DNA from: Rhodobacterales bacterium 32-66-9
GTDB taxonomy: Bacteria > Pseudomonadota > Alphaproteobacteria > Rhodobacterales > Rhodobacteraceae
Assembly: GCA_002280405.1 (NCBI GenBank)
Contig: NCDY01000005.1
Location: forward strand, 1 to 51,512
Direction: 5' to 3'
DNA length: 51,512 nt
Below are positions 1-8,783 of this stretch, in pieces. The notes beneath the pieces are model-generated. The model worked only from the letters and a program-made list of their open reading frames with translations, was not told the DNA's origin and searched no databases. The number at the start of each line of letters is the position of its first letter. Within the stretch, counting starts at the first letter, position 1. A program made the translations under genes and the position numbers.

Positions 1-293
1 CTGCTTCGCTTGGAATAAACTCGCCGATCAGCCTTGGCGCATCATGTCCCTCGGATTGCGCCAATGGGCGCATGGGTTCTAATCAATGCGCGTTGGTATG
101 ACATAGGAAATAGAGGCGCTCAATCCTGCCAATATCCTGCATTTTATCCGTCTATATGTAAAACAATTCGTCACCGTGTATTTCGCGCACTTGCCGCACA
201 TTGCGTTGACGATGGCAAGCTGATGACCGAAATTTCCTTTGTGCCGCACCCGGCACATCGGAATTACGCCGCATCAACTTGGGACGTTCACAA
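1..293. other. Upstream region of BVMO gene, no gene seen
   Basis: I find no convincing coding region here. The one open frame of about 87 codons has no family resemblance and no ribosome-binding site. The stretch is more AT-rich than the genes that follow, which fits a promoter region. TGTCCC at 45-50 is one instance of a motif that recurs in other intergenic regions of this window. A possible -35 hexamer TTGACG lies near 206, but I see no clear matching -10. Confidence 0.4.
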
Positions 294-2252
294 ATGAATC
301 GCGATTTCATTCGGAAGGCCGTCGAAGAGGCCGATCTCAACGCATTGCGCCTCGCGCTCCTGCAAGCCACGGGCGACCCGGAATATGCAGCGATCCCGGT
401 CACCCGCATCGATGTGCGCGCCGGCGCCGGCACCACCTATGTCGTCGCCGAGGAGCATCGCGAAGCCCTGATCGACAGGGCCGTCGCGTTCCTGAGCGAC
501 GCGCCCGAGAGCCATCTGCGCACCGTGCCCAGCGACGAATATCTCCGCGATATGATGGAGCTGGTCGCCGGCGGCGAACCGATCAGCGACAAGGATTTCG
601 ATATCCGCAAGCCCGTCCCGGCTTTCGATGCCTATCCGCGCTGCGCAAATTGGAGCGACGGGCCGGTAAGCCTTTCCGACGATTTCCAGGTCGTGATCGT
701 GGGCGCCGGCTTCAGCGGCCTCGGCATGGCGGTCCAGCTCGAGCGCCTCGGGATTCCTTATGTCATCTACGAGCGCCGCTCGGAGATCGGCGGGACGTGG
801 AGCATCAACACCTATCCCGATGCCCGCGTCGACACCCCCAGCGCGATGTACGAGTTCAGCTTCGAGAAGCTTTATCCCTGGACCGAGCATTTCGCGCGCC
901 AGGCCGAGGTGCGCGCCTATCTCGAGCATATCGCCCGCAAGTTTGGCATATTCGACAAGATTCGCTTCAACCATGAGATTAAGGGCGGGCGCTTCGATGA
1001 AGTCGCCTCGCTGTGGCGGCTCGACATCGTGGATGGAAGCGGGGCGCAGGTTTCGGTGGCCGCGAACCACGTCATCAGCGCATCCGGCTTGTTCTCGACC
1101 CCGCGCGAGCTTTCGGTCGAGGGCGTCGACCAGTTTGAAGGCGAGATCGTCCACAGCACCGAATGGGACGAGCGGCACAGCGCCGCGGGCAAGTCGGTGG
1201 CGGTGGTGGGGAACGGCTCGACCGGAGTGCAGCTTCTCGGCCGGATATCGGACGACGCGAAGCAGACCTTTGTGTTCCAGCGCACGCCGCAATGGATCTC
1301 GCCCCGCGAACGCTATGGCGAGCCAATGAGCCCCGGTGACAGCTGGCTGCGCCGGAACATGCCCTATTACTGGAACTGGACGCGCTATACCGGCACCCTG
1401 CCAGTGCTCAATCTCTACCAGTTTCTCGTCCCCGATCCCGAATGGCAGGCCTCGGGCGGCCTGATCAACCAGCCGAACGACGCGCTGCGCGAGGCGATGA
1501 CGCAGTATATCGTCCAGCAGGTCGAGGGCCGGGCCGATCTGGTCGATCAGCTTGTCCCGCAGCACGCGCCTTTCTCGCGGCGGCTGATCGTCGACAATGG
1601 CTGGTATCGCTCGCTGCTCAAGCAGGATGTCGAGCTGGTCACTGCGCCGATCGCCCGCCTGACGCGTACCGGCATCGTCACTGCCGACGGCGCGGAGCGG
1701 CAGGTGGACATGATCGTCTCCGCGATCGGCTTCAGCGTCGAGAAATATGTCTGGCCGTCCGACTATGTCGGGCGGCGCGGCGTGCATCTCCAGGAGCGGT
1801 GGAGCAAGGACGGCGCCCGCGCCTATCTCGGCATGATGATCGACGGTTTCCCCAATTTCTTCGTGCTCTACGGCCCCAATTCGCAGAGCGTCAGCGGCGG
1901 CGGGGGCACGATCCCGACGCAGATTGAGATGTGGACCAAATATGTCGCGCAACTGATCGTCGATACGATCGAGCGCGGCCATGCCGCGGTGGAAGTGACC
2001 CACGCCGCGTTCGAGGGCTATAATGAGCGCATGGACGAGGCGGCCACCGGGCTGATCTGGCTGACCGACACCCAGTCCACCGACAGGAACTATTACGTCA
2101 AGGACGGGCGCCTTCAGGTCAACATGCCATGGCATTACCAGGTCTGGCACGAAATGCTGGCGAAGCCCGACCTCTCGGACATGGCATTGACCGGACGCGT
2201 GACTGTTCAGGCGGTAACGGAATCTGCCTCGCCCGTCAGGCTATCGGCATAG
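294..2252 (+). CDS. Baeyer-Villiger monooxygenase, 4-hydroxyacetophenone monooxygenase-like
   Basis: Type I flavoprotein BVMO that would insert oxygen next to a ketone carbonyl using FAD and NADPH. The FAD-binding GAGFSG is at residues 137-142, followed by a GGTWSINTYPDARVD segment. The BVMO fingerprint is FEGEIVHSTEWD at 281-292, i.e. the HSxxWD form rather than HTGxWP. About 135 residues precede the FAD motif. That extension, the 652-residue length and the YGPNS segment near the end match the 4-hydroxyacetophenone monooxygenase (HAPMO) subgroup, which turns aryl ketones into phenyl esters. I chose ATG at 294 over an in-frame TTG 15 bases upstream. Its 3' end overlaps the convergent IclR gene by 46 bases. 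The esterase at 2994 is a plausible partner that would hydrolyse the ester product. The actual ketone is unknown. Confidence 0.9.
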   Translation: MNRDFIRKAVEEADLNALRLALLQATGDPEYAAIPVTRIDVRAGAGTTYVVAEEHREALIDRAVAFLSDAPESHLRTVPSDEYLRDMMELVAGGEPISDKDFDIRKPVPAFDAYPRCANWSDGPVSLSDDFQVVIVGAGFSGLGMAVQLERLGIPYVIYERRSEIGGTWSINTYPDARVDTPSAMYEFSFEKLYPWTEHFARQAEVRAYLEHIARKFGIFDKIRFNHEIKGGRFDEVASLWRLDIVDGSGAQVSVAANHVISASGLFSTPRELSVEGVDQFEGEIVHSTEWDERHSAAGKSVAVVGNGSTGVQLLGRISDDAKQTFVFQRTPQWISPRERYGEPMSPGDSWLRRNMPYYWNWTRYTGTLPVLNLYQFLVPDPEWQASGGLINQPNDALREAMTQYIVQQVEGRADLVDQLVPQHAPFSRRLIVDNGWYRSLLKQDVELVTAPIARLTRTGIVTADGAERQVDMIVSAIGFSVEKYVWPSDYVGRRGVHLQERWSKDGARAYLGMMIDGFPNFFVLYGPNSQSVSGGGGTIPTQIEMWTKYVAQLIVDTIERGHAAVEVTHAAFEGYNERMDEAATGLIWLTDTQSTDRNYYVKDGRLQVNMPWHYQVWHEMLAKPDLSDMALTGRVTVQAVTESASPVRLSA

Positions 2253-2880
2253 CGGCGCAATTGCGCGCCGAGCTCCGCGGTTCGCGGCTCCACATGCTCC
2301 GGTTGCCCCGCAAGGCCGAGCACGAGCTGGATGCCCGCCGCCGGCCGGGGCAGCGCTATCGCGATCGAAAACAGGCTGTCGCCGAGACCGCAGGCGTACC
2401 CGCTGGCGCGCGCGGCATCGACCGACGCCCTGATCTCGGCGCGCAAGGCGGCGTCGATGTGCCGGGCTTCCGGCGTGCGCTCGATCCATCGCTCGATCTC
2501 GCGGTCATCATGCGCGGCGAGAAAGGCGGCGCCCAGGGTCGAACTGGTGATCGAGACCCGGCTGCCCTTGCGCACCAGCCCGGTCAGCGCTGGCGGGGTG
2601 GCGACATCCACCAATTGCAGCCACCCGCCCTGCGGCGCGGCGAGCGTCTGAGCAGATAGGCCGCATCGACCATCGACTTGAGCAATTGATCGGCGCTGGA
2701 CGGGTGCAGATCGAGCGCGTTCGCGATGTCGGTCGCGCGCAGCGGCCGGCGGACCGCCGCGAAATGCTCAAGCACGTCGAGCGCGCGAACCGCCGATTTG
2801 GAGATGTTCCGCCGTTCGCCGGGGTGCCGGATGTCGCTGCTGGTATGCCGGACATTGCCGTCTTGGGGATCGTGATTCAT
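2207..2880 (-). pseudogene. IclR-family transcriptional regulator, frameshifted
   Basis: The N-terminal part (from ATG at 2880, preceded by GGAGAAGG) encodes the winged helix-turn-helix of IclR regulators, including SAVRALDVLEHFAA and ATDIANALDLHPSSADQLLKSM. The C-terminal part, in another frame, reads as the IclR effector-binding domain (LTGLVRKGSRVSITSSTLGA onward, ending at TGA 2207-2209). The frames part at about 2633-2642, where CGGCG occurs twice in tandem. Removing one copy restores a continuous reading through RRSPQGGWLQLVDVA, exactly what the family would have. As it stands the protein would be a DNA-binding domain with a scrambled tail. IclR proteins usually control neighbouring aromatic-catabolism genes, here the BVMO and esterase. 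A sequencing error remains possible. Confidence 0.85.
2633..2642 (+). repeat. 5-bp tandem duplication (CGGCG x2) causing frameshift
   Basis: Two adjacent copies of CGGCG sit exactly where the IclR reading frame breaks. Deleting one copy fuses the N- and C-terminal halves in frame with a family-typical junction, so the duplication is the likely cause of the disruption. Confidence 0.8.
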
Positions 2881-2993
2881 CGCCTTCTCCCCTACCCGCA
2901 AACCCCACGCTTGTCCCCTTCGACGGGCGTTGAGCGCAGGCAATCGAACCGCCTATTCTGGCCTTCGGAATCTCTAATGCCGCGGAGGCAGGG

Positions 2994-3881
2994 ATGTCGC
3001 GAGAAATGAACGATCAGGAGCCTCGCCGCGCATCGGCCGCGCCTTCCCCTGCGCTGCCACTGCCGCGGCCCGGGTGCGCCGCACCGGAGGCTTTGCTCGA
3101 ACGGCGCACCACGTCGCTGCCGGGCGGTTATCCGGTGGAAGCCAGCATCGTCACGCGCGAAGTCAGACTGGGCCCACTCTCCGGGATTTCCTGTTCCCCG
3201 CCGAATCCGCGGGGTGTGCTCTTCCACATGCATGGCGGCGGCTTCCGGCTGGGATCTCCGATGCGGAGCCAGCCCTTTGCCGCGACGCTCGCCGCACGGC
3301 TGGGCTGCGAAGTCATCATGCCCGCCTATCCGCTTGCGCCTGAAAATCCCTTCCCCGCGGCCTTGGTAGCTTTGCAGGACGCGCTCGCATCGGTGAAAAT
3401 CGAGGGTCCGCTCGTCATCGGGGGAGATTCGGCGGGGGGCAATCTGGCCGTCGGCCTGTGCCTGCTCGGTGCCGCCGCCGATGCCCTTTTCCTCGTTTCG
3501 CCCTGGCTCGACCTTCGCATCGTGTCCGAGGGCTATGACCGCGCGGCGTCAACCGATCGGCTGTTTTCGCGGGCGATGGCGATGGAAGCCCGCCAGATGT
3601 ACCTCCAGGGGCACTCGGCAGACGATCCCCTCGCCACCCCGCTCCTCGCTCCGCTTGAAGCCATGCCGGACACCTTTGTCCTGGCCGGGGGAGCCGAGGT
3701 GCTGTTGGACGATAGCCTCGCTTTCGCGGCGCGCCTGGCTTCCGCCGGAGTCGACGTCGAGTGCCGCGTGGTCCCCGATATGCAGCATGTCGCCCCCACT
3801 TTCGGGCCCGACTGGCCTGGCGCGGCGGCGGGTCTCGCGGCGAGCATCCAGTTTCTTAAGCGCCAGTTCGCGCGGCGATAA
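2994..3881 (+). CDS. Alpha/beta-hydrolase esterase, HSL family
   Basis: Hormone-sensitive-lipase-type carboxylesterase of 295 residues. The oxyanion-hole motif HGGG is at residues 80-83 and the nucleophile motif GDSAGG at 144-149 (Ser146). A likely catalytic Asp is in the EVLLDD segment near 239 and a His at 265 in QHVAP. No signal peptide is visible, so it should be cytoplasmic. ATG 2994 follows GGAGGCAGGG. It lies between the IclR gene (divergent) and an SDR gene 46 bases downstream on the same strand. Next to a HAPMO-like BVMO, the simplest role is hydrolysis of the aryl or alkyl ester made by that enzyme, as HapD does for HAPMO. Substrate preference is inference. Confidence 0.88.
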   Translation: MSREMNDQEPRRASAAPSPALPLPRPGCAAPEALLERRTTSLPGGYPVEASIVTREVRLGPLSGISCSPPNPRGVLFHMHGGGFRLGSPMRSQPFAATLAARLGCEVIMPAYPLAPENPFPAALVALQDALASVKIEGPLVIGGDSAGGNLAVGLCLLGAAADALFLVSPWLDLRIVSEGYDRAASTDRLFSRAMAMEARQMYLQGHSADDPLATPLLAPLEAMPDTFVLAGGAEVLLDDSLAFAARLASAGVDVECRVVPDMQHVAPTFGPDWPGAAAGLAASIQFLKRQFARR

Positions 3882-3927
3882 CCCCGCCGTTCCCATCAAA
3901 GGGCGGCGGCAAGAAGGATGAAATGAA

Positions 3928-4749
3928 ATGACTGGAACCCCCGACATGTTTGGCCTCGGCGGCAAGACGGCGATCATCTGGGGCGGAGGCCAGGGCATGG
4001 GCGAGAGCTCCGCGCTGTACCTCGGCCGCGCCGGCTGCCGGCTGGCGATCGTCGACATGAACGAGTCCCGCGCCGAGGAAGCGGCCGCGCGGCTTGTCGC
4101 CGAGGGGTTCGACGCGATCGGGCTGGCCGCCGACATTACCAACGAAGGCGAGGTCGAGCGCGCCACCGAGCAGGCTGAAGCCGCGCTGGGACCCATCGAT
4201 ATCATGGTGACGATCGTCGGCGCATCGAGCTGGAAGCCCCTGCTCGACGTCACCGACGAGGATTGGTCGCGTGAGCTTGACCTGAATCTCAAGTCGGTTC
4301 TCTACAGCGCACGGTCAGCCGCACGGCGGATGCTGGCGTCGGGGCGCAAGGGTACGATCATTGCCATCAACTCGGTCAGCGGCCTCACCTCGGCGCCCTT
4401 TCACGCGCCTTATGGCGCGGCAAAGGCAGGGCTCATGAATCTCGTGCGGTCGATGGCGGTCGAATGGGGACCCGACATCCGGGTGAACGCCGTCGCGCCG
4501 GGCACGATCGTCACGCAGCGGCTCCCCAAGCAGGCGTCGGAAGACGATCCCTCCAGCCCCTTTCGCCGCCGCATCCCGCTGCAGCGCCGCGGCACGACCG
4601 ACGAGATCGGCAAGGGCGTGCTGTTCCTTGCCTCGGATCTCGCCAGCTATGTGACCGGGCAGACCCTGCCTGTGGATGGCGGCTGGATGGCGGCCTGGCT
4701 CTTCGACGTGCCGACCGAGGCTTCGCGACCCAGCAAGCTGGCGGAATAG
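3928..4749 (+). CDS. SDR-family oxidoreductase
   Basis: Short-chain dehydrogenase/reductase of 273 residues with a Rossmann fold. The catalytic residues are visible: Ser149 (INSVSG), Tyr162 and Lys166 (YGAAK). The C-terminal LASDLASYVTGQTLPVDGGW block is typical of classical SDRs. The nucleotide-binding loop reads WGGGQGMG (18-25), so the usual Thr of TGxxxGxG is replaced by Trp, and the NNAG motif is replaced by IVGAS. These changes may alter cofactor binding but the fold looks intact. It follows the esterase on the same strand and probably oxidises an alcohol or reduces a ketone in the same pathway. A strong hairpin follows its stop. Confidence 0.88.
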   Translation: MTGTPDMFGLGGKTAIIWGGGQGMGESSALYLGRAGCRLAIVDMNESRAEEAAARLVAEGFDAIGLAADITNEGEVERATEQAEAALGPIDIMVTIVGASSWKPLLDVTDEDWSRELDLNLKSVLYSARSAARRMLASGRKGTIIAINSVSGLTSAPFHAPYGAAKAGLMNLVRSMAVEWGPDIRVNAVAPGTIVTQRLPKQASEDDPSSPFRRRIPLQRRGTTDEIGKGVLFLASDLASYVTGQTLPVDGGWMAAWLFDVPTEASRPSKLAE

Positions 4750-4751
4750 AA

Positions 4752-4779
4752 AAAGGGGCGTTCAGTCGAACGCCCCTTT
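4752..4779. terminator. Bidirectional hairpin terminator
   Basis: A perfect stem of AAAGGGGCGTTC pairing with GAACGCCCCTTT around a 4-base AGTC loop, with A-rich and T-rich flanks on the two sides. It sits between the convergent SDR and TonB-receptor genes and can terminate both. Confidence 0.85.
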
Positions 4780-4801
4780 CCCTTTTTGCCTGTGTGCAAA
4801 C

Positions 4802-7204
4802 CTAGTTGCCGAAGGACATCCGCAGCTCGATGCCGCCCATCCGGGGCTGGCCGGGCCAGGCGCTCAGCAGGCCGATCACGTTCACGAGCGCGAACTTGCC
4901 GGCATAATATTTCTCGTTGGTGAGATTGGTGACGAACGCCCCGAGATCGAACGGCGCACCGAACGGCCGGCGCCAGTCGGCACGTGCGCTGAGCAGGCCA
5001 TAGCCGTCGGTCACGCCGACCTGGTTGAGGCACCAGCGCTCGATATTTCCGGGACCGCAATTCGCCGAATTGGAATCCGTGGTCTGGAAGCTGCTCTGGT
5101 AGCTATAGGTCATCGAGACCGATGCCTCGCCGTTTTCCGGCGCCATCGGCACGTTGAACTTGGCCGTTCCGGTGAACATGTTTTCCGGCGCGTAGGAGAA
5201 ACGCGCGCTCGAATTGTCGACCGTGACCGGCCCGCCGGGCGTGTTGAACACGTTGCTGTAATTGTCGTAGCGCGACTTGGTGAGCGCATAGGACGCGGAC
5301 AGCGTGACGATCCGGTTGATGTTGATGTTCAGGTCCGTCTCGAGTCCATAGACATGCGCTTCGGCGGCGTTGCGATCCTGGGCGGCGGTGACGCCGTTCA
5401 GCACCAGCGTGATATTGCGCTGGAGATCCTTGTACGAGCCGTAATAGCCGGCGAGGTTGAAGCGGACCGACGTATCTCCGAAACGGAACTGGTTCTTCGA
5501 GCCGATTTCAAAGTCGTTGACCAGTTCTGGCCGGACGTCCGGCGAAGTGGCGGATCGCGCGGAGCCCGCTCGATAGCCGCGGCGATGCGCAACATATACG
5601 AGGTTATCGGGGGTGAACTGATAGTTCAGGCTGACGTCCCAGGTCGGCTGGGTGAACGTCGCATTGGTCTTGAACGAGCATAGCGAACGATCCGTCAAGT
5701 TCGCGATCACCACGGGCACGCCGCTCGCGAGGCACACGAAAGGCTGGGTGACGGTTGCCGACAGCGCGCGCTGCTGGCGGACGTGCGAAACGATCGTCCG
5801 CGTATCCTTGGTGATGCGCCCGCCGAACGACAGGCTAAGGCCCTCGACGATCCCCGGCAGCTTGATGTTCGCATGGGCGAACCCCGAGATGCTGTCGTTC
5901 TTGCCGGTCAGGTCGGTAAAGTTCAGCGGAAGCGCGTTGAAGGTCTGGGCGTTGGTGAAATCGTCGCCCTTCTCGGTCGAATAAAAGGCGCCGAGGACGT
6001 AGTCGACATTGCCGTTCTCGCCCTGGAGCTGGAATTCCTCGCTGAACTGATAGCCCTTATAGCTGCCGAAGGTATTGAAGATGCCCAGGCCGGAACCGTC
6101 GGCAAACGTGCTGAAATTATTCTCGATTTCGCGATAGGCGATGATGTTTTTCAGGCGCGCTGAACCGAGTATGCCAAGGTCGGAGCCGAGCTCGATCGTG
6201 GTATTGTTCTGGATCGAGAGCACCTTGTCCTTGTTACGTGCCTTGAACAGCTCCCGATACTCATAGAAGCCCAGCGCATTGCTGGCGTTGAGCTCGGCCT
6301 GCACGGCGGGCGCGAGCGCGGCGACGGGGAAGGTGCCGGGGTTGAAGCCGATCAGCTTCGGCTGGAAGCCCACGACGTCGCTATGGAAATAAGTGCCGAT
6401 GAAATCGGAAGTCACGCCCCCACCCGGCGTAATCCGCAGCGTTGCGCGCAGCGACTTGTTGTCTTCGTCCCAGCTACGCTCGCCAGGCCGGAGGACGTTG
6501 CTGAAATAGCCGTCCATCTTGTGGTATTTGCCCGCGACGCGGAGCTGGGCGAAGTCGCTGATCGGGATGTTGATCATGCCTTCGACATCGCGCATGCCGA
6601 AATTGCCTGCCGAAACCTGGCCGTAGCCCTCAAAGTCTCTCGATGGCGCGTTGGGCGTCAGCAGGATCGCGCCGCCGGTGGTGTTGCGGCCGAACAGGGT
6701 TCCCTGAGGGCCCTTCAGAACCTGGACCGATTGCAGATCGAATACCGCTTGCGCCGAACCGGCCGAGCGCGCCGTGCCCACTTCGGCGAAATAGACGACG
6801 ATTGCGGGATCGGCGGTGATGCGGGTCGCGTTCGCGCGCTGGCCGCGAATCTGGTAGGCCGGACGCGTGGTCCCCAGCGAGGTCGGGGTGACGGTCAGCC
6901 CCGGGGCAAGGCGCGGCAGATCGACAAGCGACTGCACGTTCTGCGTTCGCAGAGTCTCCGTCGAAAGCGCAACGACCGAGACCGGGACGGCCTGAAGGCT
7001 TTCCTCCTTGCGGCGCGCGGTAACCACGATCTCGGCATCCTGCTCGGCGTGGGTTTCTGCTGCCTTATCGCCGGTTTGTACGGGCTCGCCAGCGGTGATG
7101 GCGGCGGGGGCGGACTGCGCCGCCGCCAGCGACGGCCAAGCGATTGCGCCAAGTGCTACGGAAGCACCCAATGCAACTGCGCGCGTCCTGGAAATCGTCA
7201 TCAT
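4802..7204 (-). CDS. TonB-dependent outer-membrane receptor
   Basis: Outer-membrane beta-barrel receptor of 800 residues that would import a substrate using TonB energy. The chosen start (ATG 7204, after GGAGAGG and GGAGAC) gives a classical signal peptide, with a basic start, a hydrophobic core rich in Ala/Gly/Leu and an ALAAAQS-like cleavage site. Starting 93 codons earlier would bury it. A TonB-box-like DAEIVVTARRKEES follows, then the plug domain (GPQGTLFGRNTTGGAI) and the long barrel, ending in an aromatic-poor RMSFGN. In sphingomonads such receptors are often linked to catabolic loci and substitute for porins. Its neighbour, divergently transcribed, is a Rieske oxygenase, so it likely imports that pathway's aromatic or terpenoid substrate. 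Iron-siderophore uptake is the alternative. Confidence 0.92.
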   Translation of the reverse strand: MMTISRTRAVALGASVALGAIAWPSLAAAQSAPAAITAGEPVQTGDKAAETHAEQDAEIVVTARRKEESLQAVPVSVVALSTETLRTQNVQSLVDLPRLAPGLTVTPTSLGTTRPAYQIRGQRANATRITADPAIVVYFAEVGTARSAGSAQAVFDLQSVQVLKGPQGTLFGRNTTGGAILLTPNAPSRDFEGYGQVSAGNFGMRDVEGMINIPISDFAQLRVAGKYHKMDGYFSNVLRPGERSWDEDNKSLRATLRITPGGGVTSDFIGTYFHSDVVGFQPKLIGFNPGTFPVAALAPAVQAELNASNALGFYEYRELFKARNKDKVLSIQNNTTIELGSDLGILGSARLKNIIAYREIENNFSTFADGSGLGIFNTFGSYKGYQFSEEFQLQGENGNVDYVLGAFYSTEKGDDFTNAQTFNALPLNFTDLTGKNDSISGFAHANIKLPGIVEGLSLSFGGRITKDTRTIVSHVRQQRALSATVTQPFVCLASGVPVVIANLTDRSLCSFKTNATFTQPTWDVSLNYQFTPDNLVYVAHRRGYRAGSARSATSPDVRPELVNDFEIGSKNQFRFGDTSVRFNLAGYYGSYKDLQRNITLVLNGVTAAQDRNAAEAHVYGLETDLNININRIVTLSASYALTKSRYDNYSNVFNTPGGPVTVDNSSARFSYAPENMFTGTAKFNVPMAPENGEASVSMTYSYQSSFQTTDSNSANCGPGNIERWCLNQVGVTDGYGLLSARADWRRPFGAPFDLGAFVTNLTNEKYYAGKFALVNVIGLLSAWPGQPRMGGIELRMSFGN

Positions 7205-7340
7205 GTCTCCGTCCTCTCCCGATGATGGTGGAAGGCGTGTCGCGATCCACGGGCTTGGCGTGACGGTGAGCGGAGCCCTGTCGCCAAGCTGGTCGCTTGG
7301 AACGGCCGGGAAGAAACTCCGCACAATTTCACGCATACCT

Positions 7341-7354
7341 TGTCCCACCGGGAC
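7341..7354. promoter_or_regulatory. Candidate operator TGTCCC-ACC-GGGAC
   Basis: A short dyad, GTCCC (7342-7346) and GGGAC (7350-7354), lies in the 261-base divergent region between the TonB receptor and the Rieske oxygenase genes. The TGTCCC half recurs upstream of other catabolic genes in this window. No regulator can be assigned from sequence. Confidence 0.35.
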
Positions 7355-7465
7355 TATATTGACGGCCCATGGGAGCAAATCCCCCCTGCGGGGGACAGAC
7401 AGGCCAAAGGGGGGGCGTAAGATCGCGGGAAAGTCGGAACGGACGATGGCCTGGGAGACGATGAA

Positions 7466-8722
7466 ATGCTGAGTCGAGAGCAAAACGATGCCCTCACGCG
7501 GGTCGAGGGCGATGCGCCGATGGGCGAGTTGCTGCGAAGCTGGGCGTGGTTTCCCTTCGCCATCTCCTCCCAGCTGGTCGCGGGCGAGGCGCCCCTACGC
7601 GTCCGCCTCCTTGGGGTGGACTATGTCGCGTTCCGCGCGCCGGATGGGCGCATAGGCTTCATCGACGAGGCATGCCCGCACCGTGGCGTCTCCATGGCGC
7701 TCGCGCGAAACGAGGGCTGCGTGCTGCGATGCATCTTTCATGGCTGGGCAGTCGATGTTTCCGGCCGCGTTGTCGAGGCCCCAACGCACCAGGGCGATGC
7801 TGCGGCATTCCTGAAGGGGATCCGCACGCGCCAATATCCCGTGCGCGAACAGAGCGGGCTCGTCTGGGTCTGGCTCGGCGAGGCTCCGGCTGCGGAACTG
7901 CCCAACCTGCCCTTCTTCAGCCTGCCGGACGACCATGTCTGGATGACGGTGACCAAGGTCGATTGCAACTGGCTGCAGGGCGTCGAGGGTTCGCTCGATT
8001 CCGCGCATGTCGGCACGCTGCACCAGAGCTGGGTGCCGCGGCTTGCGGCCAGCGTCTCCGGCGGCGCCACGATCGGGCTGGCACTCAAGGCGGTGGCGCC
8101 GCGATACGAGATCGCGCGAACCCCGTTCGGGCTCAGCGCTTCCGCCATAAGACCGATGGAAGACGAGTCCACCTATGTGCGAACCACGCAGTTCGTCGCA
8201 CCTTTCGTCAACCTCGTGCCCGGTACGGGGCGCAACGAAGGATCGATCTTCATCGGCGTGCCGGTGGATGACACGCACCATCTGCTGTTCTTCGGCTATT
8301 TCTCGGAGTCGCTCGTGCTCGACAACGAGTCGCCGCGCGTTCAGGCGCTGATCGGCAATAATCGGCTGGACCCGCGGAATTTCGCGCCCTTCAAGGGATC
8401 GCGCGCGGACAATTGGGGACAGGACCGGGCCGCCATGGCGGAAGGCCATTTCACGGGGTTCATCGATAATCTGCTCGAGGAGGACATCGTTGTCCAGGTG
8501 AGCATGGGCCCCATCGTCGATCGCACGCGCGAGCATCCGTCGTCGAGCGACGTGGCGATCGTCCAGGCGCGAATGTTGCTGTTGCGGGCGCTACGCAACC
8601 AGCGGGAAGGCCTGCCGCCTCTGGCCCCCAATCATGGGGAATGGACGGCCGACGACGCGCGTCCCGTCGATCGCGTGGTCGCTGCGGGCGAGGACTGGCG
8701 GGCCGTTTCCGAACCAGCCTGA
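7466..8722 (+). CDS. Rieske non-haem iron oxygenase, phthalate-dioxygenase-like
   Basis: Oxygenase component of a ring-hydroxylating or O-demethylating system, 418 residues. The Rieske [2Fe-2S] motif is CPH...CIFHGW (Cys-x-His, 17 residues, Cys-x2-His). The mononuclear iron site lies in the NWLQGVEGSLDSAHVGTLH segment, with Asp/His/His spacing as in phthalate 4,5-dioxygenase oxygenase. That subfamily is homomultimeric and has no small beta subunit, consistent with none being nearby. ATG 7466 follows GGGAGACG. No reductase or ferredoxin adjoins it, and the only reductase in the window is the FAD protein at 26617. A hydroxylation or demethylation early in the pathway is likely; substrate unknown. 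Confidence 0.9.
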   Translation: MLSREQNDALTRVEGDAPMGELLRSWAWFPFAISSQLVAGEAPLRVRLLGVDYVAFRAPDGRIGFIDEACPHRGVSMALARNEGCVLRCIFHGWAVDVSGRVVEAPTHQGDAAAFLKGIRTRQYPVREQSGLVWVWLGEAPAAELPNLPFFSLPDDHVWMTVTKVDCNWLQGVEGSLDSAHVGTLHQSWVPRLAASVSGGATIGLALKAVAPRYEIARTPFGLSASAIRPMEDESTYVRTTQFVAPFVNLVPGTGRNEGSIFIGVPVDDTHHLLFFGYFSESLVLDNESPRVQALIGNNRLDPRNFAPFKGSRADNWGQDRAAMAEGHFTGFIDNLLEEDIVVQVSMGPIVDRTREHPSSSDVAIVQARMLLLRALRNQREGLPPLAPNHGEWTADDARPVDRVVAAGEDWRAVSEPA

Positions 8723-8730
8723 ACGTAGCT

Positions 8731-8761
8731 AGGCCGCCAATCGCTGGGCGATCGGCGGCCT
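8731..8761. terminator. Hairpin between convergent genes
   Basis: A 13-bp stem (8731-8743 with 8749-8761, one mismatch) around a CTGGG loop lies between the Rieske gene and the convergent MaoC gene. There is no T-run, so it may be a weak or factor-dependent terminator or only mRNA 3'-end protection. Confidence 0.55.
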
Positions 8762-8783
8762 CGGCGTGTCTTGCGGAAAAGTC

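Noticed and set aside
34..297. Open frame of 87 codons at the left edge
   Set aside because: No family resemblance, no ribosome-binding site, and AT-rich composition unlike the real genes; treated as promoter region.
288..2150. Long antisense frame of about 620 codons opposite the BVMO
   Set aside because: Composition is Arg/Asp/Ala-rich without domains. High GC keeps antisense frames open; the sense strand encodes a clear BVMO.
7205..7483. Longer N-terminus of the TonB receptor
   Set aside because: It would bury the signal peptide; ATG 7204 has Shine-Dalgarno sequences and yields a proper export signal.
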